A stretch of DNA of 64,000 bases from Sistotremastrum niveocremeum HHB9708. Taxonomy: Eukaryota; Basidiomycota; Agaricomycetes; Sistotremastrales; Sistotremastraceae. Shown in pieces: positions 23,735 through 34,589 of this stretch. The stretch lies in NCBI GenBank assembly GCA_001630475.1, contig KV419414.1, positions 92,058 through 156,057 of the forward strand. Direction: 5' to 3'. The notes beneath the pieces are model-generated. The model worked only from the letters and a program-made list of their open reading frames with translations. It had not been told where the DNA came from and searched no databases. Numbering within the stretch: the first letter of the stretch is position 1; each line of letters opens with the position of its first letter. The translations under genes were made by a program, and so were the position numbers.

Positions 23735-23831
23735 GCTAAGGCTAACGTTTGATTGATACTAGTACATCATATTTGCTGTAGTGGCACGATGTCTTGATCT
23801 TCTTGTTTTGTTTTTGTTCGTTGCACCTACA

Positions 23832-24346
23832 TAGGGTTTTAAGGTCCAGTCCATGTGACTGCAAAAAACCGCAGTTGCAGTCAGGTTGTGACTGGACCTG
23901 CAGTTGCGGTCTTTTGGATTTCTGAAAATTAGGCAACTGGCAACTGCAGTTGTAACCAGTCGCAACCGTGGTCGCAACTGAGGACCCTTAAGGGTCCCCA
24001 AACAGGGTGGTCACAGGGTATTTGGGGTCTCAAGTGTGTCTTTATACCCTTGTTTTCATCACATATTGCACTATATAGTGTTATTAAGTATTACTAGACA
24101 CTATATGACCACTGATAAGACCCAAAAACAATATATAAATGAATAAAATAGTGGTTTTTACCAGTTATGACCTCAGTTGCTGCCCATGACTGGTCAGGCA
24201 ACTGGTCTTTTTATGACTGGTTGCTAGACCCTGCAACCGGTTGCAGCTGCCAGTCATGCAAAAATTGGGTCCGCAACCGGACCGGCAGTTGCCGGTCATG
24301 AGAAAAAGGGGCCAAGGTCCAGTCATGACTGGACCTTAAAACCCTA
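23832..24346. mobile_element. hAT-type MITE A, 515 bp, 8-bp TSD
   Basis: The terminal inverted repeat TAGGGTTTTAAGGTCCAGTC is perfect over 20 bp at both ends. It is flanked by CACCTACA at 23824-23831 and 24347-24354. The subterminal regions repeat short motifs such as CAGTTGC, GGTTGCAG and CAGTCATGACTG. It is clearly of the same family as the copy in the copia element at 57982-58490 (shared termini and a shared GGACCCTTAAGGGTCC palindrome), in opposite orientation. No coding frame. Confidence 0.92.
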
Positions 24347-24927
24347 CACCTACATCAACGTGTACAATATTTTCCTCTCGAATCTTACAAGGGAGTCGGG
24401 GATATATTGAATCCGCTCTCGCTGATCAGAAAATATCGTTTGAAACCTAGCTCATATCGTTCCAGGCAACTCTCCATACACTGAGAATAGCTGTCGACGT
24501 TCACCCCCATCCAGTCCGCTCAACTTGCTTCCCGGTCTTAGTAAATGTTATCGCCGAACATACTAAATTTATCGATACTCTCAGGGTAACCGGAGTTTTG
24601 AAACTCAGCTCACCTCGGACAACCATCCCGGCAACCTCAGCTCATCCAAGCAGGCGCATTACGCGTCCAATGAGCCTCTCCACATCGCAATCGATGGATG
24701 TGCCAGCTAAGGCCCCCTCTCGCGTCTGGGAGATCCCAGAACTCATCTCCGCAATCATGTCGTGTTTGACAGTAGAAGATGACATCCGAGGTTTCACTCG
24801 ATCGCGATTGGATGTTAAGACGTTATCCGTTTGTGCTCGGGTCTCCAAGCGCGTTTCTGAGCACGCGCTCGATGCACTTTATCATGAAGGACCTTATGTC
24901 GACATCATCATGGGATTGCTCTGTCCC

Positions 24928-25056
24928 CTTCAGAAAAAATTAGCTGCTATTTCCGCTATTCCCAGCTATTTTGGCGCTATTGTAGCTGCGAAATAGCGGA
25001 AAAATAGCCTCATTAGCCTAATTAGCCTATAACATCCGGCCTAATTTTTTCTGAAG
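24928..25056. mobile_element. 129-bp MITE with 16-bp perfect terminal inverted repeats
   Basis: The ends are CTTCAGAAAAAATTAG and its exact complement CTAATTTTTTCTGAAG. An inner pair (GCTATTTCCGCTATT against AAATAGCGGAAAAATAGC) would extend the hairpin. CTGTCC occurs on both sides (24921-24926 and 25059-25064) and may be a target duplication. The superfamily is not clear. It lies near the end of exon 1 of F-box copy 2. Confidence 0.78.
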
Positions 25057-25442
25057 CCCTGTCCTTTGACGAATATAAAAATGTTGATGCATGTTATTTC
25101 GAACAATCCCAAACACTCTCTGATTATGATGTAGGCCTTCATCGAACCCATAACTGCAGCTCACTGGAAGCGATTCCGGCATTACAGCCGGAGAATACGC
25201 AGTCTTGACCTCACTCCCAATAAACACTACACTTTCGAATTCGAATTGTCAAGCAAATCAGCGGTGGATCTATTTCTTACTTCACCTTGCGGAGAAGCTT
25301 TTCTCCCTTGTCTCAGGAAATTGGTCTGGAAGCAGCCCACGCAAGATTTCTCCATGCTCGGTGATTTCGAATCAGGACCACGATGGATCTTGCTCTTCCT
25401 CCACAACGGGCTGAGAGAGTTACAGCTCACATATCCAGTGTA

Positions 25443-28400
25443 TAGAGTTCCGAAGTCCGGTCCTATGGACCGGTTTTTTTTCGCAACCGGACTGCGACCG
25501 GACCCAAAACAACCGGACCCTCGGTTGCGGTCGTCGGCTATTTGCAGCAGTTGCGGTCCACAGTCACAACACCTCAAGATTTCGCATGCAACCGGTCAGA
25601 CCGGTCGTGACCGGTCGCAACCGATTAATATATATTTATATAGGCAATAGACATTACATTTCTAATGTACAGTATCTAGCACACCGAAGGTCCAACACAA
25701 TTTACATCACCCAGACTCACCCTTGTTCCTTCGTCACGGTTCCTACTCGAGTATTTCCCCACTACGAATTGATACGTCGACGTGATAGCCGGGTAGAGGC
25801 CCCAGCTACATTGAGTGAATGATGTGTTAGCAAAGAGGAAAGAACGCAATGCATTTTGGGCTTACCTTCAGTCTTCACCGAAACCGGTCGTGTGCGAATG
25901 ACAGGGGAATCTGGGAAAGCGAATCAAAAAGGTCAATGACTGAACCAATGTGGATGCGACATCAAGGCGAGGCGATCATTCGTCGCTAATTTAGAGAGGG
26001 GGAGATTGAGGAGGAGACGACAAAACATTGATCAAGGAAGTCGCTGGTAGAGTGCTCGATGAGACCGTTGTCCGGTGTCGAAGAAGCGTGATGCGATGAG
26101 AGGGTCGTCGACGAGAGTATTTCGAAAGCATAATGGATGAACTTGGGGATAGCAAGGCACGCCTCGAACTAGGAGAGGAGTCCAGAGAACCGCGTCAGCC
26201 AGAGTATCTCAAGAAAAGACGAGTATGATACGCACTTGAAAATTACTTCCAGAACTCTCCTCATACCGTATCTCACTCTCAATACGAGATTATCGCTGAT
26301 GCACTGCGTGAAGGCCAGATCTTGATCCAGTATCGACAGCGACGCGTATGTCGTTATTTTGCTTGAGATGAGTCTGAAGGAAGAGGCAGAAGGACGATCC
26401 AGCCGTGAAGTGGAGTGAGTGTATTGGGATGGATTGAGAGTCAAAGCACGATGTCAAGGCGCGTGACTCTGGGACGAGTCTGGGTAAGACTGCTGCACGA
26501 CTTGATTGGCGACGACGTACCTGATGCGGCTCTCGCAGTGCTTACTAATCATGACATGCTCGAACGCAACATTCGTCGTCGGCTTAGAATCCATCATAGC
26601 TCGTTGTCTACCCCTTTCTCTGAGTCCTAAGTGCACAATTATGGACTGTAAAAGTGAGCTCTGGCATTCTATAGCTCTCCGAAACGATGGCTAACCATGC
26701 TTATTGTTCAGGGCCCCCGCTTGCTCGACGACCTCAACAACGAGCTACGTTCGCCCGGAATTGCTATCGCGATGGACCCAGGAGAGAGAGCCAGCCATAT
26801 TGAGAAGAAAAGGGTCCAAGAGGAAGATTGCAGAGTGATTTAGCATGTATCCGCATTGCATGTTGGTGTGTAGTCCGTTTCGCTCTTATTTTCTTCGAGC
26901 TCACGCTACCCATGACCTTCGAGTTATGCCCCTCGACCATATCCTACCCTCACTCCACTCGCCAACTACATGTCGGTCACACGGTACTCCTGCACTCTCA
27001 ATTCATGCTTCGACTTTCGGTGGCTTCAAGCCTTTAGGTCTGGACTGCACATGAACCGTCATGCTCATTTCGACCACCTCTTCACGCCGGATTTGGTTGG
27101 AAGCTTCCCATTCCGTGACTCATACAATGCATCACTCAGGATTCAGCACCGGTAATGAAAGCTGTACGAACGAGGCTCAGACAGGTACGTCGCCTAGCTA
27201 ATTTACCTCGAGCATGGACTAACTTTCAGGCTGAAATCGTGCGCACGCCCACGACTACAGCTTCGGGTCCACTATCTACCTCCTTGGACTACTCAACCAC
27301 CCGCTTCTCAAAACCTTCATCCCGCTTTATCAACTCCCCACCTTCATCCGAATAATCCCCTTCCCTCACCTCTTTCCCCTTGACCTACATTGCAATTCGT
27401 ATCAACGACCGGAAGATAATGCAGCATTGTGTTCAAGCAGGAGTTGTGTGCAACTGAGCAGCAGGAACCGTCCAGATGTTCGGTATGTGTTTCATCGTAT
27501 TCGTTCGTCCGCTAATGCGAATGACTCCCTCACAGAACCATCATACTCTCATGCGACTACTGCCATTCACAACATCTAACCGTTTCCATTTGCTAGCGCA
27601 ATATTGATCTCGGCCTCAGATCACAAGGTAAGTCTTTTGGTTTGAGCCCAACTCTATATCTCACTGGACTGCCAGCTGCGCAACGATCGTGCCGGTACGT
27701 CGTAACTCACTCGTAAGCTGACGAGACCGCGTGTGTTTCGTCCCATGCTTATGTAAAATGTGTTTGGATATTCTATATAAGCTCTGTAGATAGAATAGTG
27801 CTCGTGGTAGATTTCAATCGATGCATTTTGATTATTTTGAGCACGAGGAACTGATATGAAAGTCTCGCAACCGGTCAAAACGCGACCTGTTGCGCTTAGC
27901 GCTGGTTCGGATTTTCATTCCGACGACGCGCACGTGATGTATGTTCCTCCATCGTCGACTACCACCATGCCTCGACGAGGAGGTTCCGTGCGTGCTCTAA
28001 CACGCGTCTTTCCACTTATTGCATCATCCGCTCACGCCTATGACCTCGATTCCGTCGCTTCTTCACAAGGTGGCCATCAATATCAAATTTGACTCGCGTC
28101 ATCAGATCGAGTACAGGATTTGGCGGAGAGAGATGAGACGAGCATATCAGTCAACATCGGGTTTGATGGTACGTGCCAATAATTCTGCGTAGTCTTGATG
28201 GTTCTGATGTGTCGGTTCTTCAGAGTACCATCTCGTTTCTCCCCTGCTCTCAAACCTCTCAAACCGTCGCCGTCGCACTGGTCCTCGCAACCACGGATCT
28301 CTTTTCGTTCCCTTCCGTCGACTTCACCAACAATCGTCTCCACGCGAAATCCATCCGCGTATTTGATCAGATGGACTGTCACGCTCTGGAATGAGCCGGG

Positions 28401-28770
28401 CAGTCTTTCCTCTGTTCGATTCATGTGTGGTCTCCCGAGGTTTGACCAGGTCCATCAACAAGCAGCCCGTACAGTGTCATGCATGTTGAGAACACCATAG
28501 TATGTAGTGAAAATGTATATAAATGTCTTGCTAACGAGAGCAGCTACTTGTAGCTAGTATAGACCAGTCATGACCGGTCCACAGGTTCTGCAACCGGTCA
28601 TGAAAAGACCGGTTCGAACCAGTCAGACCGGACCACTTGAACCGGTCTCTGGTCAGGACTGGACCATCGGTCTCCGGTCAGCAAAATCCGGGCAACCGGC
28701 AACCGGTTTCGGTCGCCGGCCGCGCCTGCGGCGGGCAAAAGTCCGGTCTAGACCGGACTTCGGAACTCTA
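25443..28770. mobile_element. hAT-type element B, 3328 bp, 8-bp TSD, internal cargo
   Basis: The ends are TAGAGTTCCGAAGTCCGGTC in inverted orientation, and the element is flanked by CCAGTGTA at 25435-25442 and 28771-28778. About 180-210 bp inside each end are crowded with ACCGGT, GCAACCGG and GGTCCGGTC motifs. The 2.9-kb interior has no hAT transposase that I can recognise (no dimerisation-domain signature). It does contain coding-like islands, for instance a stop-free stretch at 27235-27482 with 'STIYLLGLLNHPLLKTFIPL' ending at a GTATGT donor, and minus-strand stretches around 26170-26440 and 28083-28424. These may be captured host exons or a decayed gene. Confidence 0.85.
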
Positions 28771-29239
28771 CCAGTGTACGACACTGATATTGTCTCGGAC
28801 TATCTTCCCATAAAATCGCCAAACCTCGAGCGGCTAGTCCTATGTAGGCTGGAAGAAGATCTGGAAGATATAGAAGTCCATCAGAAGGCGACTGTAAGAG
28901 CAATCCAGGGCTTACCCCTTCTCCGTTCATTGGAGATCTCCGAAAATCTGGTTACTCCAACCTTGATGAGCGAGATTTCCATGAGACCAGAAATACAAGT
29001 GAACCTGCGTGCTTCGGATTTCCGGTTGCATTGATTGCGAGAAAGTTATTTTGTGAGTGGGAAATATTCCGAAACCGTGCTAAAGCTCAAGTTTCAATGA
29101 TACGCTAGATCCATCGTGGCAGTTTGATGTTACCTTAATATTTTATGTCTCTATTTTCGTTGTCGCAAATACATGAATGCCTACAATATTTCTCTACTGA
29201 ATTCTACGAGAGTGTCATGACGACTTTCTCCGGTTGCAT

Positions 29240-31042
29240 CTACTTATCAACGCCTGACAAGCGCAGTTTTAATTCCTCGTTCTCGGCCAGAAGGTCCGAC
29301 ATGAGGCGTCGCGTCGTGGTCAGTTTATCAAGGAAGCAGCTGACTTCGTACCAGGTGCGCCGATACTTCCGGGCCTTATCGTCAATGAGGTCTTCCAATT
29401 CGACCGTCTCGGAGTGATATTCGATATCTCCAGCCATGAAACGTAAGCGGGGTGAAACTCTGTCGAGTCGAACTTTGCAATGAGGAGGCAAAATTCCTGT
29501 CAACAAACGACCGACGTTATCCTCAGGCACAGAATCGATTGGACTACAGAAAACATGTAAGACCTCAAGATCCCGCGTGAAGGGCATCAGGCCGTTCGGG
29601 TATTCTTCAAAAGCCCAAACCTCCGTTGGGAGCACGTTCAAGTAGAGGCCAAACGAGACCAATTTCCTACAATTCACAGCGAAGGGGAGCCAAGATAGTA
29701 CGGTGGGAACTGCGTATCCAAATTCCCCGTGAGCACGGACACAAAGCTCGAAATGGCGGATCTCGGGTAAATTCTTCGCCAATTGCTTCATGTCAGCGTC
29801 GGTGACATTCGGAGGGACAGGATGCTCTATCAGCAAGGTCTCGAGCGAGGGCATCTTGAGAAGGGGCGATAGTATCGACATCGTGAGTGGTGGGGGCGGA
29901 TCGTCGTCGTCATCGTCCGAAGATGTTAAGAGCAACTCTGCTATCAGAGATAGATCTTTCAGGTTGGGACTGTGCTTGGAAACGAGTTTCAAGCATTTTC
30001 CAATCACGGCGGTATCATCGGTCTCCGCGGAGAAGGGTAGCGCGATAAATAGGGTGACTAAATGGGATCCCAAGAAGGTATTTATCGGGTTAGAGAGCAA
30101 GATCTCGCTTGTAACAGAAAGATCGCGAAAACTCGGGGAGCAGGATGGCTCATCTCCGACGTTAGGCCCTTCGCCTCGAGCAGGCACCTCAGCCATAAAC
30201 TCGGAAAGCCAGAGTTTGTCCAAACTGGGTCTGGCCGCGAATTCTCCCACTGTGGCCGGACTTGCCATACTGGGTGATACACCTGCGTTACGCAGACTCG
30301 GAAATGATTTGAACATCTTCTCAACAGCGCTCTGCATCTTCTCCACTCGTTTGACCTCAGTACTCGGGTCTGAGCTCCACAGTCTCAGACACTCAAGATT
30401 GGGTGCTTTACGTGTCAAATGTTCAAGGGCACCATAACCTCTCGAAGTGTCGATGGTCAAGGATAGGTCCTTCAGGCCCTCATTCACGAACATCAGAAAT
30501 AGGTCGTTGGAAGTGATGATGGAATCTTCCCAAGTCAGCGTGACAAGCGAAGGGAGAAAATATTCCCCTGCCGGTAAGATGACGAGAAGCTGGAGCATCG
30601 TTGATAAGTGAACGCCGCTGAAAAAGAGGCGCGTTTTGCCGGGAAACCTCAGTCTTCGAATTCTGTGACTATAGTGTCGGAATCTATCCCACTGCGATAG
30701 CGAGATATCTTCCTTGAATTTCTGGCTGGAGATTAGACTCATATGGACGAAGACACTAAATGAATTTACCGATAATATACGACCTTGCCGTCCATACTCG
30801 GGTTTAGATTCCATCGGGCCCAGGAGTTCCAAGAGATCGTCTATATTAGGTCCTTCGCGGTAGAGCGCGTTTAGAGCGTGCTCGGACGGAGCCTTGGATA
30901 GAACCGCGCAAGTGGCGAGCGCCGAAGGTTCCCCCTCCAAGAACGTGAAAGTGATCTTCACGAGTTCGGGTATACTCCAGAACTTCGCGCAGTATGATTG
31001 CTTGAGACACATTGAGAGGTAACACCTGAGTATAACGTTCAT
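29240..31042 (-). CDS. F-box/LRR-type protein, copy 3, full length, 600 aa
   Basis: One open frame on the minus strand. The N-terminus 'AKFWSIPELVKITFTFLE' followed by 'LATCAVLSKAPSEHALNALY' is the F-box-like helix set seen in copies 1 and 2. The body has repeated leucine-rich units ('KAPNLECLRLWSSD', 'NEGLKDLSLTID', 'PNLKDLSLIAELLL', 'MPSLETLLIEH') typical of substrate-recognition arms of SCF ubiquitin ligases, and a C-terminal coiled-coil-like segment (about 560-597). A 48-nt stretch at 30722-30769 has GTAAAT..CAG ends and is a multiple of three, so it may be a spliced intron (584 aa). The true start may be one of two in-frame ATGs within the first 15 codons. A TATA-like TTATAAAGG on the minus strand lies near 31264-31272. 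Confidence 0.72.
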   Translation of the reverse strand: MNVILRCYLSMCLKQSYCAKFWSIPELVKITFTFLEGEPSALATCAVLSKAPSEHALNALYREGPNIDDLLELLGPMESKPEYGRQGRILSVNSFSVFVHMSLISSQKFKEDISLSQWDRFRHYSHRIRRLRFPGKTRLFFSGVHLSTMLQLLVILPAGEYFLPSLVTLTWEDSIITSNDLFLMFVNEGLKDLSLTIDTSRGYGALEHLTRKAPNLECLRLWSSDPSTEVKRVEKMQSAVEKMFKSFPSLRNAGVSPSMASPATVGEFAARPSLDKLWLSEFMAEVPARGEGPNVGDEPSCSPSFRDLSVTSEILLSNPINTFLGSHLVTLFIALPFSAETDDTAVIGKCLKLVSKHSPNLKDLSLIAELLLTSSDDDDDDPPPPLTMSILSPLLKMPSLETLLIEHPVPPNVTDADMKQLAKNLPEIRHFELCVRAHGEFGYAVPTVLSWLPFAVNCRKLVSFGLYLNVLPTEVWAFEEYPNGLMPFTRDLEVLHVFCSPIDSVPEDNVGRLLTGILPPHCKVRLDRVSPRLRFMAGDIEYHSETVELEDLIDDKARKYRRTWYEVSCFLDKLTTTRRLMSDLLAENEELKLRLSGVDK

Positions 31043-31723
31043 ATATCAATTAATATGAATCCAGCAGTGGACAGTCGAATGCCACACACCTTGGGGTGAA
31101 TATTCTAGACAGACGCGTGCTCGATGATCAGGAAATATAGAACCAAGTTCAGACAGACTGCGGAAGTGATTCTGATTCAAAGCTCTGGATTCGAGGAGGG
31201 GGGAATCCGACGTCAATCCGGAAGGAAGGAAGCAAGGATTGTGGACGAAGGCAAGGTCAAGAGCCTTTATAAGACGCGGTCGAGCGCGTCCTTGCCACCT
31301 TGCTTGCCACCGACAACAACAATGGCGGAGTTCGAAATCCTCAAGCAAGGCAACAACATAACGACAAGGTCGGCATTCTACAGGCCAACTGTGGTCTATC
31401 CACTTGGTGCAGCCAAAGATAGAGCTTGAGAGGGTCAGGAGCACAGGAGGTGAAGACGAAGTCGCCCCCTGGTCGCAAGAAGGCAGTGTCGACTCACGGG
31501 TGAGTCGGGCGACTCGGGCACGTCTCTCTTCTGCTCGTATCTATCATCCACTGCCAAGCAACCAGACTCTAGAAGGTTGGTGAAGACGAGTATTTTATAG
31601 AGACGAATCTGCTCGAAATCAGAGCGAAATGAGGCGCGAGTCCTCCGCTTCATGGTCAATCTTCACTCAGCAGACGTGAAGATAGAATGAGAACGCCCAT
31701 GAAATTCAGCGATGAGAATATTA
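31043..31723. other. Intergenic, no supportable gene
   Basis: It contains the presumed promoter and leader of F-box copy 3 (up to about 31280) and the 3' side of the mS45 gene. No repeat or further coding frame is supported. Confidence 0.45.
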
Positions 31724-33461
31724 CTAATTAGATTCACTATTACTAGAACCACCCTCCACAACTCCCTTCGCCCCAACCTCACGCTCACTCAAAGCAGCAA
31801 TCAATCTCCTCCGCCTAGGTCTCCTCAACCGCTCCTTCTCTCTCCTCGTCTCATCCCTTTTATCGACAAACTGATCTCCAACATCGATGAACCTAATCCG
31901 TCTTAGCATGGACCAGAATCAGACGTATGAAGAACGGCATACCTGAACGATGGTCGACCAATCCTCGACGTAGGTCTTGCCACGACGAAAGGATACAACT
32001 CCTTCCTCCCTCGCTTCATCATATCACGAGCCAAACGTTGACTTCTCCTCTCCTCCAGCAACGCCGAAGTCACAGGTTCCTAAACCTCGATCAGCTACAT
32101 GACCGACAATACAAATGGGAAGACATACCTCGCCTTCCTCTACGTCTTCAAAGAACGTTCGACCGATCTTCCGTAACGAATCGGCTCGACCCATATTGCC
32201 CAATCCAACCACACCACCGACGCCAGCGCCGCCTTTGATACCTTCCTTTCTTGCATCCTCCTCGGCTAGATCGGCTAGATCGACGTTTTCTTGACGACCT
32301 GCTAATTCTGCGGAAGCAGCCTGATCAGCCTCCGTTTCGTGTTCTTGCGATGAGGCGGAAGAGGAAGAAGGGGGGACGAATTTCGTTAATGAGAGGGGAG
32401 GAGGACGCGGAAGGAGCATGTGTTCCATCCCGGCTAGGAAGCCAGTTTGGAGTTGTTTGTTCTACTAATAGCGTCAGTGGAAAGTAAAAGCACGACGAGA
32501 ATGATTGCATACCTTCTAGAGGACGAGAGCGAAAAAAAAATGATAGTCAGTAAAGTCCAGACAGCGGGAAGATATAAAGGTCAGGAAGTGAAGAATGTTG
32601 TAACCAGAGTCCGTTGGACAAAGTCTTGCGTGAAATTGTTATGTCGTAGATTGCTCATCCGAGAAAGAGAAGAGCACAGATGAAGTCGATACACACCTAC
32701 GAAGAAAGTATGGCGTCAGCATAGAGATCAATATACAAAGAGAGGAGTGAAGAATCAGAAAGCCATGCATGTAAAGGTTTTTAACCATGTAGTTGTCTTA
32801 AAGACTAATCGATGTTGCTCATCATAGGTCGACCACCGAAAGTGGAAGAGGAAAAAAGAAAGAGATATAGAGAGACACAGACCTTTATCCAATCATGTTC
32901 CAGCTCCTTCAGTCTCAGAACCGCTTCGACCCTTTGTAACGATATGCCGAATCGCTGCCCCAACTTCCGCACCGTCCACTTCTCCTTCCCACTCGACGAA
33001 GTAGAAGAGGTCTTCCACAACGAGTAGATCATGGTTTTTAACGCGTCGCTCAAGGGAGGCGGAGGTCTGAAGCTGGGATTCGAAGGAAATGGGACGGTCT
33101 TCCCGATCCAATTAGGACCAGGCTGCGGTCGTAGCGTCTGAGCGAACCGTGCTCCGCCTGATGGAGAGGAATCCGTTATCCAAGCTTTGAAAGCTGGATC
33201 ACGCGATGAAGGTATTGGAGGCGTTGGAAGGGATGATGAAGAAGCCTCGAGGGCATTGGCGTAAGCTGATGGGTTGTAGAGGGCTCGTGGGCCATCGTGG
33301 TCTTCTAATAAATCTCTACGAGCTTTTCGTTGCTGATACGGAGTAGCTCTGTTCGCCATCGACGAGGACGACGGAGACGACGTGGAAGTGGATGCATGTC
33401 TGACGAGGGGGATGGGTGAACATTGGAATAGTGAACGAGAGGGCGAAAGAAAAGATGACAT
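31724..33461 (-). CDS. MRPS35: Mitochondrial small-subunit ribosomal protein mS45 (Bot1/MRPS35), 408 aa
   Basis: Minus-strand exons 32883-33461, 32129-32461, 31943-32079 and 31724-31901 join in frame. The N-terminus (MSSFLSPSRSLFQCSPIPL, then VRHAST) looks like a mitochondrial presequence. The core 'WTVRKLGQRFGISLQRVEA' followed by 'LRLKELEHDW' and 'QLQTGFLAGMEHML' matches the Bot1/eukaryotic mitochondrial regulator domain of fungal mS45: a short winged-helix-like block, then a helix with R-V-x-A-I/V-L-x-L-K. The last exon is very basic ('RREKERLRRPRRRRL'), as expected for an rRNA-binding tail. The protein acts in mitochondrial translation. The first intron, 421 nt, is unusually long; a 3-nt exon (AAG) inside it near 32510 cannot be excluded. 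The gene symbol follows yeast. Confidence 0.8.
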
Positions 33462-33741
33462 GAAAGAGTCGTCGTTAACGAGAAATTTATTGCCGAGCGG
33501 TGTTGAAATTTGTTTAGGGCAGGCTCGGCTACCCGGCATCCGAAGCCGAAAGCATCCGTTTGTGGGCGCTTCTGCATCTGCCTGTCCGACGCAAGCTGCG
33601 TCAAATAATCCACAGAATGAAGGAGACTTGGAGCTTGAGGGGTTGAACGAAAGAATTGAAAGTCGAATAAGCTGTACACATATCGTTTCAATTATTATGA
33701 TCACATCGATCCAATACTCCATATCCATATTCCTGTATTCG

Positions 33742-33960
33742 CAACCCGAGAACTATCCAATATACTCCCATCTCGCAGCCCAAAGCGGCTTTCATACCGC
33801 CCGGATACTCAGCAGCGCATCCAGTTATTTAGTAGCATCCAGCGGTCCAGCTGCATATCTTCCCGTCATTCGTCGAGCTCCTAGTCGAGAAAGACAGCTC
33901 TTTACAATCGCATCAGAAAATTTGCCGATTAATCCGAATATCGCAGGAACGGAAGATTGA
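33742..33960 (+). pseudogene. RAPSR-motif locus a, C-terminal fragment
   Basis: The end of an open frame reads 'RRAPSRERQLFTIASENLPI' and stops after a further nine residues. The block is clearly related to the C-termini of the loci at 34095, 35547 and 36697. Upstream of about 33742 the frame runs antisense to the mS45 gene and looks non-coding, so this is either the last exon of an unmodelled gene or a remnant. Confidence 0.35.
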
Positions 33961-34094
33961 GGTGCTTCCTTCCCGGGACTGTTCCCTTGAAGTCAAAGAG
34001 GCTCCTAGAGCAATGGTAGTCCTGTATTTGATTATTTCGTCAGCACGTATAAAATCACTTTGGGTTTGGGAGCTACCTAGGAGAGCGGATTCTG

Positions 34095-34589
34095 TTACGC
34101 GCTTGCTATAAAGCACGCCGGCGAAGAACCAATAGAGCATGCACATTCTTCAATGAGAGCGGACACGGACTGATCGAGTTGACGAGGTTGGTGGCTTTCT
34201 AATTCGTCGGCGTCATCGGAGATGCCGAAGGGTAAATGGGTAGAAGCCGCTAGGAACAGTTGTTGTTGTCGGATAGGAGCACGAGGTGTGCTCAGGCTCT
34301 GGACGGTTGGGTAGGTATGTTTGAAGTTACGTTTTCGGCGTATTCGGGAAGGGTCGGTTTGTTGTCGTTGAGAAGAATCAAGCAGCACGAGCACATCCAT
34401 CCCTTTGTGCGAGTGAGGACCAAGAATATGTAGATAAGAGGCTATTCCTTGCGGGCCGAAGAGGCAGGACTGTATGAACTGTACATAATCTTTGGTTCGA
34501 GCTGGAGAAGGGGTTGCGAGAGTAAGTGCATGATTGATAATTCGATGACAGATCAGAATACACACGGCAATTCGAAGGGATTGCGGCAA
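34095..34589 (-). CDS. RAPSR-motif locus b, putative protein or last exon
   Basis: The open frame contains 'RAPIRQQQLFLAASTHLPFG' near its end, followed by an acidic, Gln-rich tail. It matches locus d ('RAPSRDQQLFLAAVDNLPFR') at 14 of 20 positions, in the same place relative to the stop. No known domain. Upstream, exon-like pieces at about 34650-34915 ('SFWMVTVLLLSN') have a phase-0 intron joining into 'LLMMLLNAEGELDLW', but they lead into another frame, so the 5' structure is unresolved and the gene may be broken. Confidence 0.42.
   Translation of the reverse strand: MPQSLRIAVCILICHRIINHALTLATPSPARTKDYVQFIQSCLFGPQGIASYLHILGPHSHKGMDVLVLLDSSQRQQTDPSRIRRKRNFKHTYPTVQSLSTPRAPIRQQQLFLAASTHLPFGISDDADELESHQPRQLDQSVSALIEECACSIGSSPACFIASA

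Larger units (their letters stand above)
24694..29034 (+). pseudogene. F-box/LRR-type protein, copy 2, split by two transposons
   Basis: The coding remains lie at 24694-24926, about 25139-25442 and 28771-29034. They parallel copy 1: 'SRVWEIPELISAIMS', 'AAHWKRFRHYS', 'GLRELQLTYPVY' and, after the large insertion, 'DYLPIKSPNLERL' and 'LVTPTLMSEIS'. A 129-bp MITE (24928-25056) lies near the end of exon 1, and the 3.3-kb element B (25443-28770) splits the LRR part. Removing B and one 8-bp repeat restores the reading frame across the junction, so the gene was open there when B arrived. The spacing and flanks show that copies 1 and 2 are a tandem segmental duplication of about 2.6 kb. Confidence 0.82.

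Noticed and set aside
25443-28770. Autonomous hAT transposase gene in element B
   Set aside because: No catalytic or dimerisation-domain signature could be read in any frame of the interior.
29790-30437. 215-codon plus-strand frame
   Set aside because: Antisense to the F-box copy 3 gene; no features.
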